Source: Oceaniferula marina (GTDB lineage Bacteria > Verrucomicrobiota > Verrucomicrobiia > Verrucomicrobiales > Akkermansiaceae). From it: DNA of 64,000 nucleotides. This document shows, one piece after another, positions 26,029-34,117 of the stretch; within the stretch, counting starts at the first letter, position 1; each line of letters starts with the position of its first letter. Both the position numbers and the translations under genes were made by a program. The stretch covers positions 516,377 through 580,376 of the forward strand of contig NZ_JACBAZ010000001.1 of the NCBI RefSeq assembly GCF_013391475.1, in the 5' to 3' direction. The notes beneath the pieces were generated by a model, which saw nothing but the letters and a program-made list of their open reading frames with translations, ran no database searches and was not told where the DNA came from.

Positions 26029-27654
26029 ATGAAACTGAAAAGCACACTGACCTCCGTCCTTCTCCTCTCCTTCTTGCTGGGCTCCGCAAACGCAGCCAAA
26101 CAAGAAATACTGCACAAAACATCCTTCGAAAAACTCAAGCGCGGCAATCTCAGCACGCAGAGAGATGGCAAAACGCAATGGAAGTCACTTGGCAAAAGCG
26201 AAGTCACCTCGAAATTTGCCAAGACCGGCAAACAAAGCCTGCACATTTTTGGAGGAACAAACAACACCGTCGAACTGACCCTCGACAACGAGCTCCAACA
26301 AATCAGAGGACTCAGTTTCAAGGCCGAGCGCTGGACCAGTAAGAGCCCGTTCGAGTTCCGTATCCTCGCTCAGGTGAATGGCAATTGGAAAGAGGTATCC
26401 AAACTCGATGACCTCATCATGGTGGGCCGTGGTTTCACCTCCGATATCGTCGTCAAGCTCCCGCATGAAATCATCGGAGGGCTTCGCTTGGTCTGCACCG
26501 CCCCGGACAATGCCGGAGTCCTCATCGATGACCTCAAGCTCCTCAAGGGAGAACCCGAAAATGTCTCCAAAGCGCCGGAAGTCTGTAAGGACCCCATTCA
26601 TAAACTGCTGGAGAAAAAAGATATCTTTATTTCCGGAACGGAAAACACCCACACCTTCCGTATCCCCGCGCTGATCACGGCAGCCAACGGCGATCTCATT
26701 GCCTGTGTCGACGCCCGACGCAAAGGTGCAGGCGATCTGATCTGGGTGAAGGACATCGATATTGTCGTCAAACGAAGCTCGGATAATGGTAAAACCTGGG
26801 GTCCCATGGAAACCGTCATTGACTACGGCGACGAAAGCGTTGGCAAACCCGCATCCGACCCCTCATTCATTTTGGATAAAACAACCGGCGAGATCTTCTG
26901 TTTCTACAATTTCATGGATCAAATCAATAGTCCAAAGGAGTTTCGCCTCCACGTCCAGAGCTCCAAGGACCACGGCAAAACCTGGAGCAAACCACGCGAC
27001 ATCACCGACGACATTGCCAAACCGGAATGGAAAATGGATTTTAAATTCATCACCTCCGGTCGTGGCATCCAGCGCAACAACGGTGATCTGATGCACACTC
27101 TGGTCAATCTCAAGCGCGGCCTGCACCTTTTCGGCAGCAAGGACCACGGCAAGACCTGGGGCTTTATCGACACCCCGATCAAACCGGCCAATGAGTCCAA
27201 AGTCATCGAATTGGTTGATGAAAGCCTGATGATCAACTCCAGACTCAACGGTAAGGGGTTCCGAGGAGTGCACCGCTCCAGTGACAACGGCAAAACCTGG
27301 GATTTTGAAATCGACCGCGGCCAGGTCGACCCCGGATGCAACGGTAGTATCCTGCGATATACCTCAATCAAAGACGGCTATAAGAAAAACCGACTGCTGC
27401 TTTGCCACGCCAACTCCAACCGTGGACGTAAAAACCTGACCGTCAAAATCAGCTACGACGAAGGAAAAACCTGGAGCAAGGGCAAGGTGATTGATGCAGG
27501 GCCATCCGCATACTCAAGCCTGAGCATCTGCAAAGACGGCAGCATCTCCGTGCTCTACGAACCCGGATACAAGGCCATCCGCTTTGCACGTTTTACTCTG
27601 GAAGACCTCACTGACGGCCAAGACAAACTCAGTAAGCCATACAGAGTCAAATGA
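26029..27654 (+). CDS. GH33 exo-alpha-sialidase (copy B)
   Basis: A 541-residue paralogue of the sialidase at 20631 with the same order: signal peptide ending at about ANAAK, N-terminal sandwich domain (FKAERWTSKSPFEFRI), then FRIPALI with Arg211 and Asp boxes SSDNGKTWG, SKDHGKTWS, SKDHGKTWG, SSDNGKTWD and SYDEGKTWS. FITSGRGIQRNNGDLM matches copy A. It is the last gene of the glycan locus and ends 7 bp from the convergent outer-membrane gene. The two paralogues may differ in linkage preference; this cannot be read from sequence alone. Confidence 0.9.
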   Translation: MKLKSTLTSVLLLSFLLGSANAAKQEILHKTSFEKLKRGNLSTQRDGKTQWKSLGKSEVTSKFAKTGKQSLHIFGGTNNTVELTLDNELQQIRGLSFKAERWTSKSPFEFRILAQVNGNWKEVSKLDDLIMVGRGFTSDIVVKLPHEIIGGLRLVCTAPDNAGVLIDDLKLLKGEPENVSKAPEVCKDPIHKLLEKKDIFISGTENTHTFRIPALITAANGDLIACVDARRKGAGDLIWVKDIDIVVKRSSDNGKTWGPMETVIDYGDESVGKPASDPSFILDKTTGEIFCFYNFMDQINSPKEFRLHVQSSKDHGKTWSKPRDITDDIAKPEWKMDFKFITSGRGIQRNNGDLMHTLVNLKRGLHLFGSKDHGKTWGFIDTPIKPANESKVIELVDESLMINSRLNGKGFRGVHRSSDNGKTWDFEIDRGQVDPGCNGSILRYTSIKDGYKKNRLLLCHANSNRGRKNLTVKISYDEGKTWSKGKVIDAGPSAYSSLSICKDGSISVLYEPGYKAIRFARFTLEDLTDGQDKLSKPYRVK

Positions 27655-27661
27655 TGCCCAA

Positions 27662-28681
27662 CTAAAATCGGAGATTGATACCGAGCTGAAGGTAAGGGCT
27701 GAGCTCAATATCCTCTTCAAAGAGCGATTTGTTCGAAAGGTCCTCAACTTCAAACCCCTGCCCGACAGATACCCCGGCTCCAGCAAAGCCCCACAGGGCT
27801 TTGTAAAGCTGGCCCTCTACCCGCACCCCAAACTGCATGCCTCCGAGTTTGACATAACGGTCGGGGGCCACTCCATTGCCTTCCACATACCAAGTTGGCC
27901 AGGTGTAACGCCCATACAACCCAACCAACCATTGGTCGTTGATGCTGTAATTCACGCCACCAATCGGCGGCAACAAATACGCCTGCCACCGCGGTGCCGG
28001 ACGCCAAATAAAACCAACACCCGGAACCGCAAAATCGTTTCCATACCCAAACTGGGCATACACTCCCGCAAACACCTCCAGATTTTCATTCCACGCATAC
28101 CCAAGCGCCAAGGCGGCCCCGAGCATCATACCATCGCTGCCACCATCCCCTGTCATACCGGGCATGATCATCCCTCCCCACACCCAATCGCTGGAAACAT
28201 CATGCACAAATACAATCGGAACATAAATCCCCTCAAGCGTTTCCTGACTCAGTAACCCGAAGTCCCCACGAAAATCGGACCGACTCGAGCCGTAATACAA
28301 CCAGGCAAAGAGATGATACTCATCTTGATTCAATGCCAAAAACGGAAGAAAGGCTCGAGTTTCCTCAGATGAAACTTCCCCAGGCAACGAATCAAAATCC
28401 GCACTGGCTCGGTAGGTGTAGGAAGCTGATCCCACCACGTAACCGAGAGGCCAATCGCTCTCCTTTTTCGAAGCAAACTGAATATCCGGAGCCCCAAACA
28501 ACGACTGTTGTTTCGCCGTAGCTGCTGGGACAATTCCAAGGTCGTCCATCACGGATCCACCTGCCATACAAGCAAGGGAACTGTAAAGCATCCAACTGAC
28601 CAACAAGCATGCGACTTTCACGGCCCCGTCATCACATAGGCCATGTCCCATGGCAATGACAATCAAGGCTTTTAAATGCAT
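27662..28681 (-). CDS. Outer-membrane beta-barrel-like protein of unknown function
   Basis: About 339 residues from ATG at 28681, or 319 from GTG at 28621, which gives the better signal peptide (KVACLLVSWMLYSSLACMAGG). The frame is open further upstream to 29026, but that part lies antisense to apt and is discounted. The mature protein is rich in alternating aromatic and small residues and ends in LQLGINLRF, the terminal Phe expected of an outer-membrane barrel. Recurrent motifs such as LEVFAGVYAQFGYG, WQAYLLPPIGG and LVGLYGRYTWPTWY look like beta-hairpins. It resembles the DUF6268-type barrels as I recall them. It is convergent with the sialidase locus, so it could be its glycan porin, but the gene orientation does not support an operon. 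Confidence 0.6.
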   Translation of the reverse strand: MHLKALIVIAMGHGLCDDGAVKVACLLVSWMLYSSLACMAGGSVMDDLGIVPAATAKQQSLFGAPDIQFASKKESDWPLGYVVGSASYTYRASADFDSLPGEVSSEETRAFLPFLALNQDEYHLFAWLYYGSSRSDFRGDFGLLSQETLEGIYVPIVFVHDVSSDWVWGGMIMPGMTGDGGSDGMMLGAALALGYAWNENLEVFAGVYAQFGYGNDFAVPGVGFIWRPAPRWQAYLLPPIGGVNYSINDQWLVGLYGRYTWPTWYVEGNGVAPDRYVKLGGMQFGVRVEGQLYKALWGFAGAGVSVGQGFEVEDLSNKSLFEEDIELSPYLQLGINLRF

Positions 28682-28742
28682 CCTTGGATCATTTTTCTGT
28701 CTTTTGCCTTTAGCCAACACCGCACTGTGATTAGCTTCAGGC

Positions 28743-29270
28743 ATGACCAGTCCATCCGACCAGATACGTGCAGGCATCCGCGATGTTCCCGACTTTCCAA
28801 AGCCAGGGATCGTATTCAAAGATATCGCCCCGATTCTCTCGGACCCCGAACTGCTGAAAAAATCGATTAACCTTCTGACGGCCACCGCAGGAGATGTCAA
28901 CATCGACAAAGTGGTAGGTATTGACGCCCGGGGATTCATCTTTGCGGCACCTGTCGCTCTGGCTCTGAATGCTGGCTTTGTCCCGATTCGAAAACAAGGC
29001 AAGCTCCCATGGCAAACCCACAGCATGGCTTACTCACTGGAGTATGGCGAAAATGTTGTTGAAATCCACAAAGACGCGATCCTCCCGGGAGAAAATGTTC
29101 TGCTCGTCGATGACCTTCTGGCTACCGGCGGCACCGCAGCGGCTGCCATCAAACTCATCGATCAATTGGAAGCCAACCTGATTGCGGCCTCCTTCTTAAT
29201 CGAACTCAACTTCCTCAACGGCCGTGACCTCCTCGGAGATACCCGGGTGGAAGCCGTAGTCGATTTCTGA
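28743..29270 (+). CDS. apt: Adenine phosphoribosyltransferase
   Basis: Salvages adenine to AMP using PRPP in the cytoplasm. The 175 residues are the standard length, with the type I PRTase signature VLLVDDLLATGGTAAAA, the VVGIDARGFIF region and RKQGKLPW. Start is ATG at 28743, divergent from the outer-membrane gene with a gap of about 60-120 bp depending on that gene's start. Confidence 0.95.
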   Translation: MTSPSDQIRAGIRDVPDFPKPGIVFKDIAPILSDPELLKKSINLLTATAGDVNIDKVVGIDARGFIFAAPVALALNAGFVPIRKQGKLPWQTHSMAYSLEYGENVVEIHKDAILPGENVLLVDDLLATGGTAAAAIKLIDQLEANLIAASFLIELNFLNGRDLLGDTRVEAVVDF

Positions 29271-29352
29271 ATCGTCCCGGGCTCTCACCAGAGGCGATCG
29301 ACCCAAAGCAAAAAAACACCCCAAAAAGCAAGGGTTCGGACTTCGCTACCAC

Positions 29353-29380
29353 TTGTGACAAGCAAAATACGTGTTACCTT
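29353..29380 (+). promoter_or_regulatory. Possible promoter of the truncated heat-shock gene
   Basis: TTGTGA at 29353-29358 and TACCTT at 29375-29380, separated by 16 bp, placed just upstream of the structured leader that starts near 29385. The match to a vegetative promoter is imperfect. Confidence 0.3.
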
Positions 29381-29384
29381 TCAC

Positions 29385-29528
29385 AGGGTGGCGTGGGATG
29401 CTCATACAGGCTCCATGCATTGGGGGCATGTGACCAGCATGTGACCACATCCTAAAACCGTTGGTTCTTCGGCGGAAGGTCCGTTGAGTATCGACGGCTG
29501 CCACCCTCTAATCTCCAATAGAAAGGAG
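29385..29528 (+). promoter_or_regulatory. Structured 5' leader of the truncated hsp20 gene, RNA-thermometer-like
   Basis: Eight-base arms AGGGTGGC (29385-29392) and GCCACCCT (29500-29507) could pair perfectly and close a 107-base region. Inside lie CATGC/GCATG (29414-29430), a perfect 11-bp direct repeat GCATGTGACCA (29426-29447), and an eight-base hairpin GGTTCTTC/GAAGGTCC with one mismatch (29463-29482), which competes with CCGTTG/CGACGG (29481-29497). After the closing stem, CTCC (29513-29516) can mask GGAG (29525-29528) of the ribosome binding site in a weak four-base hairpin. A series of hairpins with a masked SD upstream of a small heat-shock gene is the general design of ROSE-type RNA thermometers. 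Whether this is one is inference. Confidence 0.45.
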
Positions 29529-29534
29529 CAAGCG

Positions 29535-29696
29535 ATGAGCTATCGACTAGGAACATGGGACCCCTCCCATGATCTTGGAGGGCTACAAAAACGCCTATCG
29601 AACATATTCGGAGGCGACAGCGAAAAGAGGCTATCTCTCAAAGATGATACCGACTGGGCGCCGGCTGTTGATGTCGCCGAAGACGATGCGGCCTTT
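29535..29696 (+). pseudogene. Truncated small heat-shock protein (Hsp20/alpha-crystallin family)
   Basis: ATG at 29535 follows a strong ribosome binding site (GAAAGGAG). The first 54 residues, beginning MSYRLGTWDP, contain LGGLQKRLSNIFGG and DWAPAVDVAEDD, the N-terminal arm and first strand of bacterial Hsp20 proteins. Homology then stops at three exact copies of TTTTTTCTC. The frame stays open to 29906, but the remainder is antisense to the inositol-phosphatase gene. The entire alpha-crystallin core is missing, so the gene is a 3'-deleted remnant. Confidence 0.75.
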
Positions 29697-29720
29697 TTTC
29701 TCTTTTTTCTCTTTTTTCTC
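29694..29720. repeat. Three tandem copies of a 9-bp unit TTTTTTCTC
   Basis: Three perfect copies at 29694-29702, 29703-29711 and 29712-29720, lying exactly at the break between the Hsp20 remnant and the 3' end of the convergent inositol-phosphatase gene (its stop is at 29733). It may mark the deletion junction or a slippage site. Confidence 0.9.
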
Positions 29721-29732
29721 TTCAATCTCGGC

Positions 29733-30563
29733 TCACAGCTGGTAGCTATCGGCCACAATGCCGAGGAGCTTTTCGTGCACCCCCGGCAAAGCAGCCACCA
29801 TCAGACGGTCGTTCCACAGATCATAGGGAGATCCAGACTGATTACTCACGATGACACCATTCTCCCTCATCAAAACCATAGCCGCCGCGCAGTCATATGG
29901 TTGTAAATCCGTCTCCCAGAACCCCTGAATCCAACCCATACTCAGAGTGGCAAGGTCCAGGGCGGCACTACCTGAGCGACGGATCCCCCTACCTGTAGTC
30001 AACACCTTGGCCGCAGCGTCAAAGAAACAAGAACTGACATCCGGGGAGCGATAGGGAAAGCCCGTCATAAACAAAGCTTCCTCAGCAGGAAAAACATCAA
30101 CAAAGCGAGTGGAGGCTTCTCCATTCCAATAAGCACCCTGCCCTGCCATGGCCGAAAACACCTCGTCGGTGCTTGGCTTATACACCAGTCCCAGCACCGG
30201 TTCGTTTTCACGAATCAAGGCGACTGAAATAGAAAAGTGGTCCAAACCACTCAGGTAATTGGTGGTCCCATCCAGCGGGTCCACCACCCAGAAACATTCC
30301 CGGGACCCGGACCTCCCGGTTTCTTCACCAAAAAAACCAGCCTCGGGCACAATCCTTCCCAGCCCCTGAAACAACATGGATTCGGATTCTTCATCAACAA
30401 AAGAAACAGTCTCCCGAACCGCCTTCATTCGTCCCATCGTCCCCCCCGATTCCGGCCCTCCGGTGTCAGGCATCGAACGAAAGTGCTTCATCTGGAACAC
30501 CCCAACTTCACGAACCAATTGCAGGCACGCCTCCATCGTTGACTGATCAACCATCCTCATCAT
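29733..30563 (-). CDS. Inositol monophosphatase family protein
   Basis: Mg-dependent sugar- or inositol-phosphate phosphatase, 276 residues (start ATG 30563; a second ATG lies three codons in). Metal-binding motifs are present: GEETG (first Glu site), WVVDPLDGTTNYLSG (Asp pair) and the C-terminal WETDLQPYDCAAAMVLMRENG. Substrate cannot be told: inositol-1-phosphate, histidinol phosphate, fructose-1,6-bisphosphate and PAP phosphatases share this fold. Convergent with the Hsp20 remnant. Confidence 0.88.
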   Translation of the reverse strand: MMRMVDQSTMEACLQLVREVGVFQMKHFRSMPDTGGPESGGTMGRMKAVRETVSFVDEESESMLFQGLGRIVPEAGFFGEETGRSGSRECFWVVDPLDGTTNYLSGLDHFSISVALIRENEPVLGLVYKPSTDEVFSAMAGQGAYWNGEASTRFVDVFPAEEALFMTGFPYRSPDVSSCFFDAAAKVLTTGRGIRRSGSAALDLATLSMGWIQGFWETDLQPYDCAAAMVLMRENGVIVSNQSGSPYDLWNDRLMVAALPGVHEKLLGIVADSYQL

Positions 30564-30688
30564 TTCGAAAACCTAGGCAGGAACCCCAAGGCTGGCAAGC
30601 CCTTCGAAACAATCCACTGCCCAGGACAAATACAATAGGGGCTAACAGACCAGGAAGCTAACAGAATTCACATGATTGGAGAGGATTT

Positions 30689-30766
30689 ACAGGATTTTTT
30701 TAGAAGGTAGCAATAGGTTTGAGGCACACCTTGATCTTTAAAAAATAAAAATCCGGAAAATCCTGT
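30689..30766. repeat. Inverted repeat in the gap before proC
   Basis: The 30564-30946 gap has no convincing gene. It holds ten-base arms ACAGGATTTT (30689-30698) and AAAATCCTGT (30757-30766) around 58 bp. Could be the remnant of a miniature element or simply a large hairpin; no flanking duplication is evident. Confidence 0.35.
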
Positions 30767-30946
30767 CAGCGCCGCAGGCATCACCGAGATCATCTCCCTA
30801 ATGTAGGAGCCCTGATCCACGGCCCCATCCAATTTCACTGAAACAAAACACCCCGATTGCTTCAAGCCCCAGCTCAAGCTGAGAAATCAGCTTTGCATGC
30901 TTTTTAGCGGCTTGCATTCGTTCGTTTGACCGGACTACGCTTGGGC

Positions 30947-31753
30947 ATGACAATAGGATTTATTGGATGTGGCCGTATGGGAAGTGCTCTCCTTGAAGGA
31001 GCCCTCAATGCCAAGATGGTTCAAGCCTCCGAGGTTTGGGGATACGACCCATTCCCTGGGGCGGCAGAAGCTCTTTCTGAGAGGCTTGGCATTCAGGTGG
31101 CCCAAGACAACCGGGATCTGGCTGCACAATCTGATCTCATCCTGCTCGCCTGTAAACCATATCAAGTAGTCGAAATCCTACAGGAAATCAAAGACCTGCT
31201 GACCGAGGATAAACTGATTCTTTCGATAGCTGCAGGCATCACCATCCCAACCATGCAATCCCAGTGCCCGGATAAAACCAAAATCATCCGGATCATGCCG
31301 AACACTCCTTCCTTGATCACCCAGGGAGCAAGTGGCATCGCCGCTGGCGCACATGCCACCGAACAAGACTTGGCACAGGCCTGCAAAATCATGAAATCGG
31401 TGGGGCTGGTGGAAGTCGTCGACGAAGATCAACTGGACGCCGTAACTTCTCTCTCCGGAAGTGGTCCGGCATACATTTACACCCTGATCGAATCCCTTGC
31501 CGGTCAGGCACAACAAGAAGGCTTATCCGCTGATGCCGCACTACGGCTGGCTACCCAAACCGTCATCGGAGCTGGAAAAATGGTGGAAGCTACCGGTATG
31601 TCTCCGGCAGAGCTCAGAAACCAAGTCACCTCCCCCGGAGGAACCACCTTGGCGGGACTTGAAGCTCTCAGCGCCAACGGATTCGAATCAAGTATCAAGG
31701 CTGGCGTTCATGCCGCCGCCGAGCGATCCCGGGAAATAGCACGGGAATCGTAA
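30947..31753 (+). CDS. proC: Pyrroline-5-carboxylate reductase
   Basis: NAD(P)H-dependent last step of proline synthesis. Start ATG 30947 gives 268 residues beginning MTIGFIGCGRMGSALLEG, the Rossmann dinucleotide site; an upstream TTG adds seven unsupported residues. Family signatures: IIRIMPNTPSLITQGASG, SLSGSGPAYIYTLIE and the C-terminal QVTSPGGTTLAGLEAL. The proB kinase for the same pathway is at 33323, but on the other strand, so they are not co-transcribed. Confidence 0.95.
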   Translation: MTIGFIGCGRMGSALLEGALNAKMVQASEVWGYDPFPGAAEALSERLGIQVAQDNRDLAAQSDLILLACKPYQVVEILQEIKDLLTEDKLILSIAAGITIPTMQSQCPDKTKIIRIMPNTPSLITQGASGIAAGAHATEQDLAQACKIMKSVGLVEVVDEDQLDAVTSLSGSGPAYIYTLIESLAGQAQQEGLSADAALRLATQTVIGAGKMVEATGMSPAELRNQVTSPGGTTLAGLEALSANGFESSIKAGVHAAAERSREIARES

Positions 31754-31837
31754 GGGGTGACCAAAGAGCCAAGGCTCATTTTTCCATACCATCTTCGCAA
31801 AAGAGATGGAAACCGGCGAAAAAAAGCCACGGTGAAA

Positions 31838-31880
31838 GGCGTAGTCTGTTTAGCTCGTCCACAAGTGGACAGATTACGCC
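31838..31880. repeat. Long imperfect hairpin between proC and tatA
   Basis: GGCGTAGTCTG (31838-31848) can pair with CAGATTACGCC (31870-31880) with one G-U, and an inner TCCA/TGGA stem lies between. There is no T-run, so it is not a standard terminator. The 266-bp gap has no credible gene. Confidence 0.5.
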
Positions 31881-32019
31881 ATCGATTCTATTTGCCAAAT
31901 CAAGCAAAGGAGCTAGCTTTCACTGCATTCAGCGCCCCCCATAACCAGATCCTCAACAAGCTCTGAGAAACCTCTTGTTTTTAATCCAACCATAAACAAC
32001 TCAACCACCTTTCAATCCT

Positions 32020-32265
32020 ATGACAGAACTTAGTACCATCGCCTTCCTTGGCACGCTCGGAACCCAGGAAATGGTGATCATTTTCCTGATTGTCCTCCTT
32101 CTTTTCGGAGCAAAAAAACTCCCTCAACTTGCCCGAGGAGTCGGCAAAAGCATGGGCGAATTCAAAAAAGCCAAAGAGGAGTTCGAACACGAAATTTCCC
32201 GGGCCGAGGAAGAAGCGACCAAGCCAAGCAAAGAAAGCAGCCCTCGCAAGGAGGAGGCCAGCTAA
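32020..32265 (+). CDS. tatA: Sec-independent translocase protein TatA/E
   Basis: Forms the size-adaptable pore of twin-arginine export. The 81 residues have a short membrane helix at about 15-33 (TQEMVIIFLIVLLLFGAKKLP), the FGAKKLPQLARGVG hinge and an amphipathic helix with GEFKKAKEEF, then a charged tail. No tatC is adjacent. A Tat substrate, the DUF362 protein at 13361, is encoded in the same window. Confidence 0.93.
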   Translation: MTELSTIAFLGTLGTQEMVIIFLIVLLLFGAKKLPQLARGVGKSMGEFKKAKEEFEHEISRAEEEATKPSKESSPRKEEAS

Positions 32266-32279
32266 GCACCTTCCCCCCG

Positions 32280-33311
32280 ATGCTCCGACATCCATTCCAA
32301 TACAAATCCATTGCCTCGATTCTTTTCGGGGCATTTTTTTGCCTCTGCACTTCCGCCTGCAGCGAGGAGCCAAGCACCCCGGAGTGGAGTGAGTCTCAAT
32401 CCAAAAATGAGAGCCGCGAAACTCAACGTGAACAAACAACGCCCCGCCATCAGGGAACAAACCCGAGAACAAACAAGCAAGCGGACGCTTCACCCCAGGT
32501 TCGGTTTATCTCATACAACCTGAAAAACTACCTCAGCATGCCACGCTACGTAAGTGGCAAACAAATCACCACGCAGAAGCCAGCATCGGAAATTCAAGCG
32601 CTGATATCCATTCTTGCCGACCAGCAACCGGATATCCTCGGCATCTGCGAAATCGGCACGGATGACGATCTGACAGACTTCCAAACGAAACTTCGCCGCG
32701 CTGGAGTGGATCTCCCCCACAGCCGACGCGGCTACGGAGCTGACCGCAGACGATCGCTGGCCATTCTCTCCCGCTTTCCCATCGTGGCATGGAAGTTGCC
32801 GGAAAAGACCAACTACAAACTGAACGGCCGCACCTTTTCAATCAGCCGGGGAATCCTCGACACCACCATCCAATTGCCAGGGAAACAATTCCGCATGGTC
32901 GGAGTACACCTGAAGTCCAAACGCCCGGTGGAAGATGCCGACCAGGAATCGATGCGACGCAACGAAAGCATGCTGCTCAGACAGCATTTGGAAAATATCA
33001 TCAAACAATCGCCAAAAACGAATTTGATCGTCTACGGAGATTTTAACGACACCAAGGCAAGCCGATCCATCTACAGCATTCGAGGCAGACCCAACAGCCC
33101 CGACCACATGCAACTCCTCGATCTCGCCGACGCCAACGGCCACCGCTGGACCCATTACTGGAAACGGGAAGACGTCTACTCACGCTTCGATTACATCATG
33201 GCCAACGAAGCAGCAATGATGTGGATCGACAGAAAACAATCATGTATCCTCTCACCTCGAAACTGGCTTGAGGCAAGCGACCACCGCCCGATCTCCGTCA
33301 TCATTCGCTGA
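32280..33311 (+). CDS. Secreted endonuclease/exonuclease/phosphatase-fold protein
   Basis: A 343-residue phosphodiesterase-fold protein starting 14 bp after tatA. The N-terminus is hydrophobic and ends in CTSACSEE, a weak lipobox, so it may be a lipoprotein. A Ser/Arg/Gln-rich linker reaches about residue 70, then the EEP core: FISYNLKNY, LGICEIGTDDD (metal Glu), YGDFNDTK and ASDHRPISVI (catalytic Asp-His). Substrate could be extracellular DNA, a lipid head group or phosphorylated sugar. It ends 11 bp from the convergent proB gene. Confidence 0.8.
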   Translation: MLRHPFQYKSIASILFGAFFCLCTSACSEEPSTPEWSESQSKNESRETQREQTTPRHQGTNPRTNKQADASPQVRFISYNLKNYLSMPRYVSGKQITTQKPASEIQALISILADQQPDILGICEIGTDDDLTDFQTKLRRAGVDLPHSRRGYGADRRRSLAILSRFPIVAWKLPEKTNYKLNGRTFSISRGILDTTIQLPGKQFRMVGVHLKSKRPVEDADQESMRRNESMLLRQHLENIIKQSPKTNLIVYGDFNDTKASRSIYSIRGRPNSPDHMQLLDLADANGHRWTHYWKREDVYSRFDYIMANEAAMMWIDRKQSCILSPRNWLEASDHRPISVIIR

Positions 33312-33322
33312 TCCCACCCGTA

Positions 33323-34084
33323 TCAGGGGGTAAAGCGGGTGCCCGACGCTCCACCGTTAACGATGGTTTCCAACTTCTGAGGTTTGCGTCCGCTGGCAAT
33401 AACCGTTTCAATCCCGGCATCCAAAGCAACTCCCACCGCTTTCAACTTCGATGCCATCCCTCCAATGGAAAACTTTCCATGATCATCCCGAACGTGGTCC
33501 GCAACCGAATGGATATCCTCCACCCGCTCGACCACAGAGCCATCAGGCCGCTGTAGGCCATCCACAGTACTGAGCATCACCAACAAACGGGCACCCAGCA
33601 ACTTGGAAACCTTGGCTGAAAGCATGTCATTGTCACCAAATCGAAGTTCGCGCACTGCCACTGTATCGTTTTCATTGATGATCGGGATAATGTTCCCGGC
33701 TCCAATCAATCGATGCAACGTGTTCATCACATGATCGCGCCGTTTATCACTTTCCAAATCCGCAGCCGTCAGGAGGATCTGGGCCACATTCAAACGAAAC
33801 TTCTGAAACAGGTTTTCATAGGCATGCATCAAGCGGCTCTGACCGACAGCGGCACAGGCCTGACGGGAAGCGGTATCATCAGGATAGCCATCGAGCGCCA
33901 AAGCTGAGACGCCAGCGCCAACCGCTCCACTCGATACCATCACGCATGGCACGCCCCTCAACATAAGTTCGGAAACGGAAGTCACCAATCGAACCAAAGA
34001 TGCTTCGTCAAGGGTTCCATCCTCCTCCCGGGTCAAGACCCCGGTTCCTATCTTAATCACTACAATTTCCTCGGACATTGGCAT
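33323..34084 (-). CDS. proB: Glutamate 5-kinase, short form without PUA domain
   Basis: Phosphorylates glutamate in the first step of proline synthesis. The 253-residue product (start ATG 34084; MSEE at 34078 is an alternative) has IKIGTGVLT, VMVSSGAVGAG, NENDTVAVRELRFGDND and GTRFTP at the C-terminus. The family usually adds a PUA domain of about 100 residues, absent here. Downstream of the pyrophosphatase gene on the same strand with 33 bp spacing. Confidence 0.92.
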   Translation of the reverse strand: MPMSEEIVVIKIGTGVLTREEDGTLDEASLVRLVTSVSELMLRGVPCVMVSSGAVGAGVSALALDGYPDDTASRQACAAVGQSRLMHAYENLFQKFRLNVAQILLTAADLESDKRRDHVMNTLHRLIGAGNIIPIINENDTVAVRELRFGDNDMLSAKVSKLLGARLLVMLSTVDGLQRPDGSVVERVEDIHSVADHVRDDHGKFSIGGMASKLKAVGVALDAGIETVIASGRKPQKLETIVNGGASGTRFTP

Positions 34085-34117
34085 GGTTTTCTATCTCAAA
34101 TTACTAAAAGGTCATGA

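Noticed and set aside
28682-29026. Upstream extension of the outer-membrane gene
   Set aside because: It runs antisense through apt, and no signal peptide would be possible. A start at 28681 or 28621 is preferred.
29697-29906. Continuation of the hsp20 frame past the 9-bp repeats
   Set aside because: After the repeats the frame is antisense to the inositol-phosphatase gene, and no alpha-crystallin core residues appear.
30668-30877. Minus-strand 69-residue frame before proC
   Set aside because: It covers the inverted repeat arms and shows no domain.
31757-31966. 69-residue frame after proC
   Set aside because: It crosses the long hairpin at 31838-31880 and has no protein features.
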